7,230 nt of DNA from Candidatus Woesearchaeota archaeon. GTDB taxonomy: Archaea > Nanobdellota > Nanobdellia > Woesearchaeales > GW2011-AR4. Shown piece after piece: positions 1 through 6,085 of this stretch. The notes below the pieces were generated by a model. That model was given only the letters and a program-made list of their open reading frames with translations, was not told where the DNA came from and made no database searches. The stretch covers positions 1-7,230 of the forward strand of contig JACPMT010000018.1 of NCBI GenBank assembly GCA_016185815.1. Direction: 5' to 3'. Position 1 is the stretch's first letter; each line of letters starts with the position of its first letter. A program made the translations under genes and the position numbers.

Positions 1-1
1 A

Positions 2-445
2 GTTGTAACATTTAAAGTTGGCGAAAGTGCATCTGATAGTAGGTTGAAAGTAACGTTAAATAGTTTTAGTTTTAAGGATAAAATAACATATACGCAAAGT
101 ATGAATATTGGAGGCGAAGAGTATAAATCAAGTTTAGATTTTAATCCAAAAGAAAATTATCAATTTCTGATAATTGACCTAACTGTTGAAAATTTACAAA
201 CAGATAAAACAGCAACATTAGTCCCGATTTTTTCAGCTGAGGTTTCAGATGCAGATGGTTACAGCTATGATTACAGTTTGGGAACTGCTTATTTGGATAA
301 AAAACTTGATGGTGGGGACTTACTTCCAGGGATGAAAAGAAGAGGAAATATGGCTTTTGAAATCCCACAAAACCCATCAGGTTTAAAATTCGCATTTCAG
401 TTTGATTTGGTAGGTGGTCAAACTGCAGTATTCGACCTGAAATAA
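2..445 (+). CDS. DUF4352-like extracytoplasmic protein, 5' end missing
   Basis: The reading frame is open from the first bases of the window, so the true start lies upstream and 147 residues are visible. A TTG at 44 could start translation, but the codons before it encode VVTFKVGES, which fits the usual start of a DUF4352 domain (a KVGE/KVGD motif leading into the first beta strand), so I do not take 44 as the start. The rest has the domain's pattern: a strand like FLIIDLTVEN for the 'values that must co-vary with other factors' core, an acidic DADGYSYDY segment, then a LLPGMKRRGNMAFEIP strand and a final hydrophobic strand. DUF4352 is an immunoglobulin-like, mostly secreted or lipoprotein domain of unknown function. 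The missing N-terminus would carry any signal peptide or lipobox. The stop is one base before the next ATG, so the two genes are probably co-transcribed. The family call is from pattern memory. Confidence 0.7.
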   Translation, partial: VVTFKVGESASDSRLKVTLNSFSFKDKITYTQSMNIGGEEYKSSLDFNPKENYQFLIIDLTVENLQTDKTATLVPIFSAEVSDADGYSYDYSLGTAYLDKKLDGGDLLPGMKRRGNMAFEIPQNPSGLKFAFQFDLVGGQTAVFDLK

Positions 446-446
446 A

Positions 447-752
447 ATGCTCTCTCAAGTTGATAGGTTAAAAATTTTAAAGGTGATTTATGATGAAGAA
501 AGCACTTCATCTAAAACAATTGAGGAAAAAATCGGTTTCTCAAAAAATGATGTTATTTCTGCCTGTAATTACTTAGAAGGAAAAGGATTAGTAAGGTGTG
601 ATGCCAAAGTCTTAAGTGGAGATATCTTAGATATAAACATAACTTCTGAAGGGATAGATGTTATTGAAAATAATCAGGATATCATTAAGAAATTTGAAGC
701 TGGAGTTAATTTGGGGATAATTAACGTAAAGTGGGGCTTTCAAGAAAGGTGA
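447..752 (+). CDS. small winged-helix (wHTH) protein, possible transcription regulator
   Basis: This encodes 101 residues. Residues 5-74 read as a winged helix-turn-helix: a first helix (DRLKILKVIYDEE), a second helix and turn (TIEEKIGFSK), a recognition helix (NDVISACNYLEGKGLV), then a two-strand wing (residues 51-66) and a closing helix (TSEGIDVIE). The last 20 or so residues (NLGIINVKWG) look like a short beta or amphipathic segment and match no domain I know. There is no signal peptide or membrane segment. The ATG is one base after the stop of the upstream DUF4352-like gene and no clear Shine-Dalgarno sequence precedes it, so translation is probably coupled to the upstream gene. The target is unknown; local autoregulation of the two-gene unit is one possibility. 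Both genes look more AT-rich than the rest of the window, which may mean a different history, but I did not compute this. Confidence 0.7.
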   Translation: MLSQVDRLKILKVIYDEESTSSKTIEEKIGFSKNDVISACNYLEGKGLVRCDAKVLSGDILDINITSEGIDVIENNQDIIKKFEAGVNLGIINVKWGFQER

Positions 753-789
753 TTTCTTTTGGGCGGGTGGCGGAGAGAGTGGATTGAAG

Positions 790-826
790 TTTTTTATGTT
801 TATTGATATTTTTGTTAATGGTTTTT
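790..826 (+). terminator. T-rich archaeal-type terminator
   Basis: Three T tracts (790-795, 809-813 and 822-826) lie within 40 bases, starting 38 bases after the winged-helix gene. Archaeal RNA polymerase terminates at U-rich tracts without needing a hairpin. The tracts end about 45 bases before the end of the oppositely oriented helicase gene, a sensible place to end the plus-strand transcript. The G-rich stretch just before (761-785) forms no obvious stem. Confidence 0.45.
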
Positions 827-872
827 AGCCAAATGAGTAAAATCACTAAATTTTATGTATAAAGATATAACC

Positions 873-2177
873 CTACCTAAACCTTCTATGGCTGCGGAAA
901 TGCCCCCTGTGGCTTCTGCTTCTGTCTTCAGAATGAGATTCCCTGTCTTTTGGGTGATAAGGCCTTCTCTCCTGCCCGCTTTCCCTGTGGCCATAAGATC
1001 TTTGTCCGTAATGAGCCCTTGGCCTTCCATATTGCCTTGGGCGATGCTCTCTTACTGACGCTGCAAACGGCACTCTCTGGAATTCCGGCGATTGAAGCTG
1101 CTGCACAACAATGGACCTGTCGCCAAGGACATTCCTGAAATTGTCATGGTCAGGCTCTGAAATCAATGATATGACTTTTCCTTCCTTGCCAGCTCTTGCA
1201 GTCCTGCCTATCCTGTGTATGTACTCTTTTGAAGTCTTTGGGCTGTCGTAATTGATTATGTGGCTGACATTCTTTATATCAAGCCCCCTTGCAGCCACGT
1301 CGCTTGCAACAAGTATCTTTGCCTCGTTTTTATGGAACATTTCCATGGATTTTTTTCTCCTGTTTTGGGATAAGCCGCCGTGCAGGCTTATGCACCTTAC
1401 CCCGTTTCTGCTCAGGTTTGTTTCAACAACATCAACCCTTTTCCTTGTTGCGCAGAAGATTATTGCAAGCCTTGGCGCTTCATGCTTCAGGATGTGGACA
1501 AGCAAGGAAAATTTGTCCCTTGAGTTCACATTGTAAAAATACTGCGACATTTTTTCCTGCTCAACGTAAGACTGCACCTTGATTCTTGCAGGATTTTTCA
1601 TGTAATTCTGCACAATATCATGAACCTGATGCGAGATGGTTGCGCTGAAAAGGAGAGTTTGCCTTTCTTTTGGCACTTGCGAGATTATCTTTTTTACATC
1701 ATCTATGAACCCCATCTCAAACATCTTGTCAGCCTCGTCAAGAACAAGTATTTTTACTCTTCTCAGGTCAATTGTGCCCCTCTGCAGATGGTCAAGAATC
1801 CTTCCCGGAGTCCCAACAGCTATGTCTGCATACTTCAAATGCTCAATCTGCGGGTTTATTGAGACCCCGCCGTAAACTGAGTTTATATTGGCTTTCTTGT
1901 ACTTCGCGAATTTTCTTAATTCAGAAGTCACTTGCTCGCAAAGCTCTCTTGTAGGCACAAGCACAAGGGACTGGATTCCGTGATTATGAGAGACTTTTTC
2001 CAGCATTGGGAACCCGAAGGCTGCTGTCTTGCCCGAGCCTGTTTGCGACTGGCCTATCACATCCCTGCCTTCCTGGATTAAGGGAATTGACTTTTTCTGT
2101 ATGTCTGTCATTTCCTCAAACCCAAGCTCCAAAAACGCCTTTTTCAATTCCGGCTGCAGATGAATTCCTGAAATCAT
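873..2177 (-). CDS. DEAD-box ATP-dependent RNA helicase with Arg/His/Ser-rich C-terminal tail
   Basis: This 434-residue ATP-dependent RNA helicase probably remodels RNA or ribonucleoprotein structures in the cytoplasm. All core motifs are visible: Q motif (F20 and TDIQKKSIP, Q27), motif I SQTGSGKT (44-51), Ia PTREL (75-79), GG (103-104), TPGR (123-126), II DEAD (147-150), III SAT (178-180), IV IIFCATR, V ARGLDI and VI HRIGRTARAG. The core resembles the bacterial/archaeal DeaD/RhlE group. Residues from about 366 to 434 form a low-complexity tail full of Arg, His, Ser, Tyr and Gly, like the disordered RNA-binding tails of many DEAD-box proteins but without clean RGG repeats. ATG at 2177 is the first possible start because an in-frame stop lies two codons upstream (2181-2183). 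It follows an AAGGT sequence at a five-base spacing. The gene stands alone and diverges from the malic enzyme gene. I assign no specific symbol because several paralogues share this layout. Confidence 0.96.
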   Translation of the reverse strand: MISGIHLQPELKKAFLELGFEEMTDIQKKSIPLIQEGRDVIGQSQTGSGKTAAFGFPMLEKVSHNHGIQSLVLVPTRELCEQVTSELRKFAKYKKANINSVYGGVSINPQIEHLKYADIAVGTPGRILDHLQRGTIDLRRVKILVLDEADKMFEMGFIDDVKKIISQVPKERQTLLFSATISHQVHDIVQNYMKNPARIKVQSYVEQEKMSQYFYNVNSRDKFSLLVHILKHEAPRLAIIFCATRKRVDVVETNLSRNGVRCISLHGGLSQNRRKKSMEMFHKNEAKILVASDVAARGLDIKNVSHIINYDSPKTSKEYIHRIGRTARAGKEGKVISLISEPDHDNFRNVLGDRSIVVQQLQSPEFQRVPFAASVREHRPRQYGRPRAHYGQRSYGHRESGQERRPYHPKDRESHSEDRSRSHRGHFRSHRRFR

Positions 2178-2210
2178 TTTTTACCTTGTTTGGGCTAAAA
2201 GAATTAATTG

Positions 2211-2220
2211 TTTTAAATAG
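2211..2220 (-). promoter_or_regulatory. TATA box of the helicase gene, leadered with Shine-Dalgarno
   Basis: Read on the minus strand this is CTATTTAAAA, centred about 38-39 bases before the helicase ATG. A start site some 27 bases downstream would fall near 2188 and give a leader of about 12 bases. That leader would hold AAGGT (2187-2183), complementary to the usual archaeal anti-Shine-Dalgarno, five bases before the ATG. The spacing matches that of the EF-like gene at 6086 and differs from the other promoters in the window. Confidence 0.55.
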
Positions 2221-2275
2221 GTTTGTGTTTTTGGTTGATTTTCAACTTTTAGGACAAAGCCCTTTCCACAACAAC

Positions 2276-2284
2276 CTTTAAAAA
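2276..2284 (+). promoter_or_regulatory. TATA box of the malic enzyme gene (leaderless)
   Basis: CTTTAAAAA is centred 27 bases before the ATG at 2307, the distance at which archaeal transcription normally starts. The mRNA would therefore begin at or within a base or two of the ATG. No Shine-Dalgarno sequence lies between the box and the start, which agrees with leaderless translation. It shares the 129-base divergent region with the helicase promoter. Confidence 0.6.
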
Positions 2285-2306
2285 CACCATTTTAATCGCT
2301 TCCAAT

Positions 2307-3407
2307 ATGAACCTAAAAGAAGAAGCGCTAAAGCTTCATCGACTAAATAGAGGAAAGCTGGCAACAAAATCAAAAGTAAAAGTTGCTACAAAAGAAGATT
2401 TAAGCTTGGTTTACACTCCAGGAGTTGCAGAAGTTTGCAAGGAGATAGCTGCAAATCAAAGCAATGTTTATGATTACACTATGAAAGCCAATTCTGTAGC
2501 TGTTGTCACAGACGGAAGCGCTGTGCTTGGGCTTGGCAATATCGGCGCAGAGGCTTCATTGCCGGTTATGGAAGGCAAGTGCGTTCTTTTCAAGGAATTG
2601 GCTGATATTGACGCTTTCCCGATCTGCATAAAAACCCAAAATGATAAAGAAATCATTAACATTGTAAAAAATATCGCTCCTGCTTTTGGCGGCATAAACC
2701 TTGAAGATATTGCAGCGCCAAGATGCTTTAAAATAGAAGAGGAATTGCTTGGCATTGGAATTCCGGTGATGCATGACGACCAGCACGGCTCGGCAATTGT
2801 TATTCTGGCTGCTTTGATGAACGCTGCCAAGGTTGTAAACAAAAAAATAGAGGATATTTGCACATCTGTAAAGGAAATTGTAGTATGCGACAGCAAGGGC
2901 ATTATTTATGACGGCAGGGCTGACTTGAATGAGTTCAAAATACAATTGTCCAAAGTCACAAACAGGACTAAAAGAAAAGGCACTTTGAAAGATGCTTTAA
3001 TTGGAGCAGATGCTTTTATCGGGGTTTCAACAGGCAATTTGCTTAATGCGGATGATTTGAAAAAAATGAACAAAAATTCAATTGTTTTTGCAATGGCAAA
3101 CCCTGTCCCTGAAATAATGCCGGATGAGGCAATGAAAGTTGCTGCAGTTGTAGGCACTGGAAGAAGCGATTTTCCAAACCAGATAAACAATTCATTGGCA
3201 TTCCCAGGCGTTTTCAGGGGAGCTTTGGACGCAAAAGCAACTATGATAAACAATGAGATGAAGATAGCTGCTGCGCATGCACTATCAAATTGCATTAAGC
3301 CGGCAAAAAACAACATTTTGCCATACACTTTGGACAGGCAAGTCGTGCCAAAAGTGGCTGAAGCTGTGAAAATGGCGGCGATAGAGACTGGAGCTGTTAG
3401 GGGGTAG
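2307..3407 (+). CDS. malic enzyme (malate to pyruvate) lacking the GxGxxG nucleotide-binding segment
   Basis: Malic enzyme oxidatively decarboxylates malate to pyruvate and CO2 with NAD(P)+ and a divalent metal. Conserved parts are clear: YTPGVA (36-41, catalytic Tyr), DGSAVLGLGNIG (69-80), EGKCVLFK (89-96, catalytic Lys91), NLEDIAAP (131-138, metal-binding Glu/Asp), HDDQHGSA (155-162, metal ligand), then FAMANPVPEI, GTGRSDFPNQ and AFPG later on. The short bacterial/archaeal enzymes I recall have, after a segment like KKIEDI, a strand and helix with GAGAAG or GIGAAG (about 20 residues) before the strand that ends in DxKG. Here KKIEDI (179-184) runs straight into CTSVKEIVVCDSKG, so the Rossmann fingerprint is absent, in frame and without a stop. 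The length of 366 fits the loss of about 20 residues from the small form. The remainder is well conserved, suggesting a recent deletion, a protein with altered function, or an assembly error. The ATG is set by the TATA box. Confidence 0.93.
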   Translation: MNLKEEALKLHRLNRGKLATKSKVKVATKEDLSLVYTPGVAEVCKEIAANQSNVYDYTMKANSVAVVTDGSAVLGLGNIGAEASLPVMEGKCVLFKELADIDAFPICIKTQNDKEIINIVKNIAPAFGGINLEDIAAPRCFKIEEELLGIGIPVMHDDQHGSAIVILAALMNAAKVVNKKIEDICTSVKEIVVCDSKGIIYDGRADLNEFKIQLSKVTNRTKRKGTLKDALIGADAFIGVSTGNLLNADDLKKMNKNSIVFAMANPVPEIMPDEAMKVAAVVGTGRSDFPNQINNSLAFPGVFRGALDAKATMINNEMKIAAAHALSNCIKPAKNNILPYTLDRQVVPKVAEAVKMAAIETGAVRG

Positions 3408-3408
3408 G

Positions 3409-3441
3409 TTTTTGATTATTTTTTATTTTTGGAATATTTTT
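3409..3441 (+). terminator. T-rich terminator after the malic enzyme gene
   Basis: Four T tracts of five or six bases (3409-3413, 3419-3424, 3426-3430, 3437-3441) begin two bases after the malic enzyme stop codon. This is the usual look of an archaeal intrinsic terminator and suggests that malic enzyme is a single-gene transcript, not part of an operon with the reductase. The rest of the 172-base gap to the next gene is non-coding as far as I can see and holds the small hairpin at 3451-3468 and the next promoter. Confidence 0.6.
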
Positions 3442-3450
3442 CATTGGATG

Positions 3451-3468
3451 TGCCCTATTGTAGGGGCA
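3451..3468. repeat. small GC-rich inverted repeat (hairpin)
   Basis: TGCCCTA and TAGGGGCA flank a three-base TTG loop. The arms pair as five strong pairs plus two more if one G is bulged. It lies after the T tracts that follow the malic enzyme gene and is followed by purines, not by a T run, so it is not a bacterial-type terminator on the plus strand. It could be an mRNA 3'-end structure or a chance palindrome. Confidence 0.3.
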
Positions 3469-3545
3469 AGAAGAAAATAAAGCATTTAGTGAAGATAACT
3501 TTAATTGAAAAATAATAATACATTATAATTTAACCCTTAAACCAA

Positions 3546-3556
3546 ATATTTAAAAA
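3546..3556 (+). promoter_or_regulatory. TATA box of the thioredoxin reductase-like gene (leaderless)
   Basis: ATATTTAAAAA has its core centred 28 bases before the ATG at 3580. It supports that ATG over the second in-frame ATG at 3592, since a transcript starting about 27 bases downstream would begin at the first ATG. There is no Shine-Dalgarno sequence in between. Confidence 0.6.
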
Positions 3557-3579
3557 CACAATTCATTCTTGGTAATAAA

Positions 3580-4563
3580 ATGCCAAACAATATGTATGAC
3601 ACAATAATCATAGGCGCAGGATGCGCAGGCTTAGGGGCAGCAATGTACGCCGGCAGGCTGAACATGAAGACATTGATGATAGGCGACAACATAGGCGGCA
3701 CGATCACATTAACAGATGTTGTGGAAAATTATCCTGGATTCGTAAGACTGACAGGACAGGAACTGGCAGACAACCTGAGAAAGCATGCAGAGGACTACAA
3801 CATTGAAAAAGCAGAGGCGAAAGTTAACAAAATAAGGATTGAGCATGGCTGCTTTTTTGTCGAGACAAACGAAAACAAAACTTACCAAAGCAAGACAATA
3901 ATCTTTGCAACAGGCACAGAATGGAGAAAACTGAATGTCCCAGGCGAAAAGGAATTTGCAAACAAGGGAGTCCATTACTGCGCCTTGTGCGACGGCGCTA
4001 TTTACAAAGGCAGGGTTGCTGCGGTTGTTGGCGGAGGAGATTCTGCTGCAAAGGAAGCATTGCTGATGTCGCAATTTGCAGGCAAGGTTTACGTTCTTGT
4101 GCGTGGCGACAAATTAAGGGGGGAGCCAATCAACAATGACAGGGTCGATAAAAACCAAAAAATTGAAGTACTAACCAATGTTAACGTCAAGGAAATAATT
4201 GGAAATAAAATTGTCAATGGAATTGTTTTTGACAAACCATTTAATGGAAGCGCAACTTTAAAGCTGGATGCAGTTTTTGTTGCAATCGGGCATATTGCGC
4301 TGTCGCAGCTTGCGAAAGATGTTGGCGTAAAAACAAATGAAAAAGGGGAAATAATAATTGACAGGGAATCCAGGACAAATATGCCGGGGTTTTTCGCAGC
4401 AGGCGATGTCACAGACACTCATTTCAAGCAGGCAATTACAGGAGTCAGCGAAGGAGTGACTGCTGTTTACTCTGCCTACACTTATGTGAATGAGAATGAA
4501 TTCATATGCCCGATTGGAAACGAAGACTTGATGGTTAAAGCCGGAAACAAGAAAAGGAAATAG
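3580..4563 (+). CDS. trxB: thioredoxin reductase-like FAD/NAD(P)-dependent disulfide oxidoreductase
   Basis: This 327-residue flavoprotein belongs to the low-molecular-weight thioredoxin reductase family, which passes electrons from NAD(P)H through FAD and a cysteine pair to thioredoxin or a related protein in the cytoplasm. Visible motifs are the FAD dinucleotide loop GAGCAG (12-17), the ATG motif (110-112, FATGTEW), the redox pair CALC (134-137, usual form CATC), the second nucleotide loop GGGDSA (151-156) and the C-terminal FAD motif FFAAGD (271-276). Length is typical. Two details are unusual. Cys15 replaces the Pro common in GAGPAG. The site that reads the 2'-phosphate of NADPH (HRRxxxR in classical enzymes) is VRGDKLR (174-180), keeping only two of the arginines, so strict NADPH preference is doubtful. 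The C-terminus ends in a basic KKRK tail. It lies between the malic enzyme and malate dehydrogenase genes and has its own promoter. The symbol reflects the family; the physiological partner is unknown. Confidence 0.92.
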   Translation: MPNNMYDTIIIGAGCAGLGAAMYAGRLNMKTLMIGDNIGGTITLTDVVENYPGFVRLTGQELADNLRKHAEDYNIEKAEAKVNKIRIEHGCFFVETNENKTYQSKTIIFATGTEWRKLNVPGEKEFANKGVHYCALCDGAIYKGRVAAVVGGGDSAAKEALLMSQFAGKVYVLVRGDKLRGEPINNDRVDKNQKIEVLTNVNVKEIIGNKIVNGIVFDKPFNGSATLKLDAVFVAIGHIALSQLAKDVGVKTNEKGEIIIDRESRTNMPGFFAAGDVTDTHFKQAITGVSEGVTAVYSAYTYVNENEFICPIGNEDLMVKAGNKKRK

Positions 4564-4597
4564 GGAATTGAGGAATCATTAATTTCTGAAACAACAC

Positions 4598-4608
4598 CTT
4601 TAAAAATA
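4598..4608 (+). promoter_or_regulatory. TATA box of the malate dehydrogenase gene (leaderless)
   Basis: CTTTAAAAATA has its core centred 27-28 bases before the ATG at 4630. It nearly repeats the element before the malic enzyme gene. Only 66 bases separate the reductase stop from this ATG, yet the gene has its own promoter, and no T-rich terminator is seen between them, so read-through from the reductase gene is also possible. Confidence 0.6.
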
Positions 4609-4629
4609 AAACCAATTTCCTAAAATAAA

Positions 4630-5568
4630 ATGTCCACACGCCCAAAGATAAGCATCATAGGGGCAGGCAACGTAGGTGCAACAACAGCGCACTGGATTGC
4701 TTCCAAAGAGCTTGGGGATGTTGTCTTGCTTGACATAGTTGAAGGCATGCCCCAAGGCAAAAGCCTGGACTTGCTTGAAGCAGCTCCTGTCGAAGGCTTT
4801 GATGTTGATGTTAAAGGCACAAACAGTTATGGGGACACAAAAAACTCCGATATTGTTGTTATAACATCAGGAGTGCCGAGAAAGCCGGGAATGTCAAGAG
4901 ATGACTTAATTTCAATAAATACAAAAATTGTCAGGGAAGTTACTGAAAATATTGTTAAGCATTCGCCAAACTGCATTTTAATTGTTGTGACAAATCCTCT
5001 TGATGCAATGGTTTTTGTTGCGTCAAAAGTAAGCAAGTTTCCGCATCACAGGGTTCTGGGCATGGCGGGCATTCTTGACTCTACAAGGTTCAGGACATTT
5101 ATCGCAAAAGAGCTTGATGTTTCTGTTGAGGATGTTGATGCAATTGTGCTTGGCGGCCACGGAGATTCAATGGTACCTTTGCCAAGGTACTCGACTGTTA
5201 ATGGAATTCCAATAACGGAGTTGATGACTGAGGAAAAAATAAATGCGCTTGCAGAAAGGACAAGAAAAGGCGGAGAAGAAATTGTTAATTTATTAAAAAC
5301 CGGCTCTGCATTTTATGCGCCTGGGGCTGCTGTTGCGGAAATGGTAGAAGCGATTCTGAAGGACAAGAAAAGAATCCTGCCATGCGCTGCTTACTGCAAC
5401 TCTGAATATGGTGTTGGTGGCTATTTTGTCGGCGTGCCTGTGAAATTAGGAAGAAAAGGCGTTGAGAAAGTTATTGAACTGAAATTAAATTATGAGGAAA
5501 AAGCAGCTTTCCAGAAATCTGTGGAGCATGTCAAGGGTTTAGTGCAAGCTACTGAAAAGTTTTTGTGA
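4630..5568 (+). CDS. mdh: malate dehydrogenase, LDH-like type
   Basis: This enzyme interconverts malate and oxaloacetate with NAD(H) in the cytoplasm. The 312 residues are full length for the LDH-like (tetrameric) group. Motifs are the nucleotide loop GAGNVG (11-16), Asp35 at the end of the second strand (typical of NAD preference), the substrate loop VPRKPGMSR (82-90), VTNPLDAM (120-127), the GMAGILDSTRFR segment (144-155) with Asp150 and Arg153, and catalytic His177 in GGHGDSM (175-181). The substrate loop has Arg84 where lactate dehydrogenases have Gln, which supports malate over lactate. With the malic enzyme at 2307 it would connect oxaloacetate, malate and pyruvate. Start ATG at 4630 is placed by the TATA box and by the conserved distance to the glycine loop. 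A further gene begins 19 bases after the stop and may be co-transcribed. Confidence 0.96.
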   Translation: MSTRPKISIIGAGNVGATTAHWIASKELGDVVLLDIVEGMPQGKSLDLLEAAPVEGFDVDVKGTNSYGDTKNSDIVVITSGVPRKPGMSRDDLISINTKIVREVTENIVKHSPNCILIVVTNPLDAMVFVASKVSKFPHHRVLGMAGILDSTRFRTFIAKELDVSVEDVDAIVLGGHGDSMVPLPRYSTVNGIPITELMTEEKINALAERTRKGGEEIVNLLKTGSAFYAPGAAVAEMVEAILKDKKRILPCAAYCNSEYGVGGYFVGVPVKLGRKGVEKVIELKLNYEEKAAFQKSVEHVKGLVQATEKFL

Positions 5569-5587
5569 ATTTTATAGGGGATACAAT

Positions 5588-6047
5588 TTGTTAGAGAAAA
5601 CAATTTCAGATACAAACGGAATAGGCAGTTCTATAAGTCTGGAAAACATTGCATTAAGCGGCAGCCATATTGGTATTCTTTTGAAATTTAGACAAGATGT
5701 AGATGAGTACGACGCGCTTGATTTAATCGGAAGGCTAAAATCCTAATGATAAATCTTATGTTATAGAGGTCAATTACAGAAGTCACGGCAAAAGACAAAA
5801 TGGCAGGAAAAGAGCACTTATCCTTGGCTTTTTTAATATACGCCCTCTGCATAGTGAGCCTGAATGGGACTATGAACTAAAGTTCGCAAGAAGAAATGAT
5901 GATTTTGCCAACGAGTCATTTAGTTTTAACGAGACGCTCACACGAAGAGAAGTTCTAGGATTTTACAATTATGTCATAACACAATACTCACTTCCAAAAC
6001 CTATTGTTGCTCAAAGTCCAATTCCTGAAAATCACCGCAAAACTTAA
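5588..6047 (+). pseudogene. unrecognised gene of about 150 codons, split by a one-base frame change
   Basis: I do not recognise the product. A first frame runs from a TTG at 5588 (an AGGGGA Shine-Dalgarno-like sequence at 5576-5581, six bases before) to TAA at 5744-5746 and encodes 52 residues with a mixed hydrophobic/acidic pattern (IALSGSHIGILLKF, DEYDALDLIG). A second frame is open from 5739 to TAA at 6045-6047 and encodes 102 residues (YVIEVNYRSHG, ALILGFFN, EPEWDYELKFARR, GFYNYVI). It has no ATG, GTG or TTG near its start and is blocked upstream by TAA at 5736-5738. The switch must therefore fall within 5739-5746. Removing one A from AAAA (5737-5740) joins the frames as ...GRLNPNDKSYV.... 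The joined protein would be about 153 residues with no obvious membrane segment or catalytic motif. It begins 19 bases after mdh, so it may share that transcript, and its end overlaps the TATA box of the next gene. Possible explanations are a decayed gene, a sequencing error, or +1 frameshifting at TCC-TAA. Confidence 0.6.
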
Positions 6048-6050
6048 ATA
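6042..6050 (+). promoter_or_regulatory. TATA box of the EF-Tu domain-2-like gene (leadered)
   Basis: ACTTAAATA is centred about 39-40 bases before the ATG at 6086. Transcription about 27 bases downstream would begin near 6073, just before the Shine-Dalgarno sequence at 6075-6082, and give a leader of about 12 bases. The box overlaps the last codons of the broken gene at 5588-6047. Confidence 0.55.
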
Positions 6051-6074
6051 CTCCAAATCCAAAGCAAGTAAATA

Positions 6075-6082
6075 GGGGGTGA
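6075..6082 (+). promoter_or_regulatory. strong Shine-Dalgarno sequence, GGGGGTGA
   Basis: GGGGGTGA differs at one base from GGAGGTGA, the full complement of the usual archaeal 16S rRNA 3' end, and lies three bases before the ATG at 6086, or about seven counted from its GGGG core. It is the strongest such site in the window and fixes the start of the EF-like gene. It contrasts with the genes that have no leader. Confidence 0.75.
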
Positions 6083-6085
6083 ATT

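Noticed and set aside
44..46. TTG at 44 as the real start of the first gene.
   Set aside because: The frame is open to the window edge and the upstream codons encode a plausible part of the DUF4352 domain; no Shine-Dalgarno sequence or TATA box at the right distance supports this start.
761..835. Possible tRNA 5' part: GGGCGGG followed by TGGCGGAG resembles an acceptor arm and D-arm of a Leu/Ser-type tRNA.
   Set aside because: No anticodon arm, no T-loop with GGTTCGA-like sequence and no matching 3' acceptor strand follow; the downstream sequence is T-rich and unstructured.
1252..1954. Plus-strand open frames within the helicase region.
   Set aside because: They run antisense to conserved helicase motifs, have odd Cys/Leu/Phe-rich composition and lack ribosome-binding or TATA signals.
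2474..3328. Long minus-strand open frames inside the malic enzyme gene.
   Set aside because: Their predicted proteins show no family motifs, and the plus strand encodes a clearly conserved enzyme throughout; they are antisense shadows.
5744..5749. Stop-codon readthrough or recoding (TAA then TGA) as the way to join the two halves of the unknown gene.
   Set aside because: The continuation lies in a different frame, so readthrough of TAA would not reach it and the next codon in the first frame is also part of a stop pair (TAATGA).
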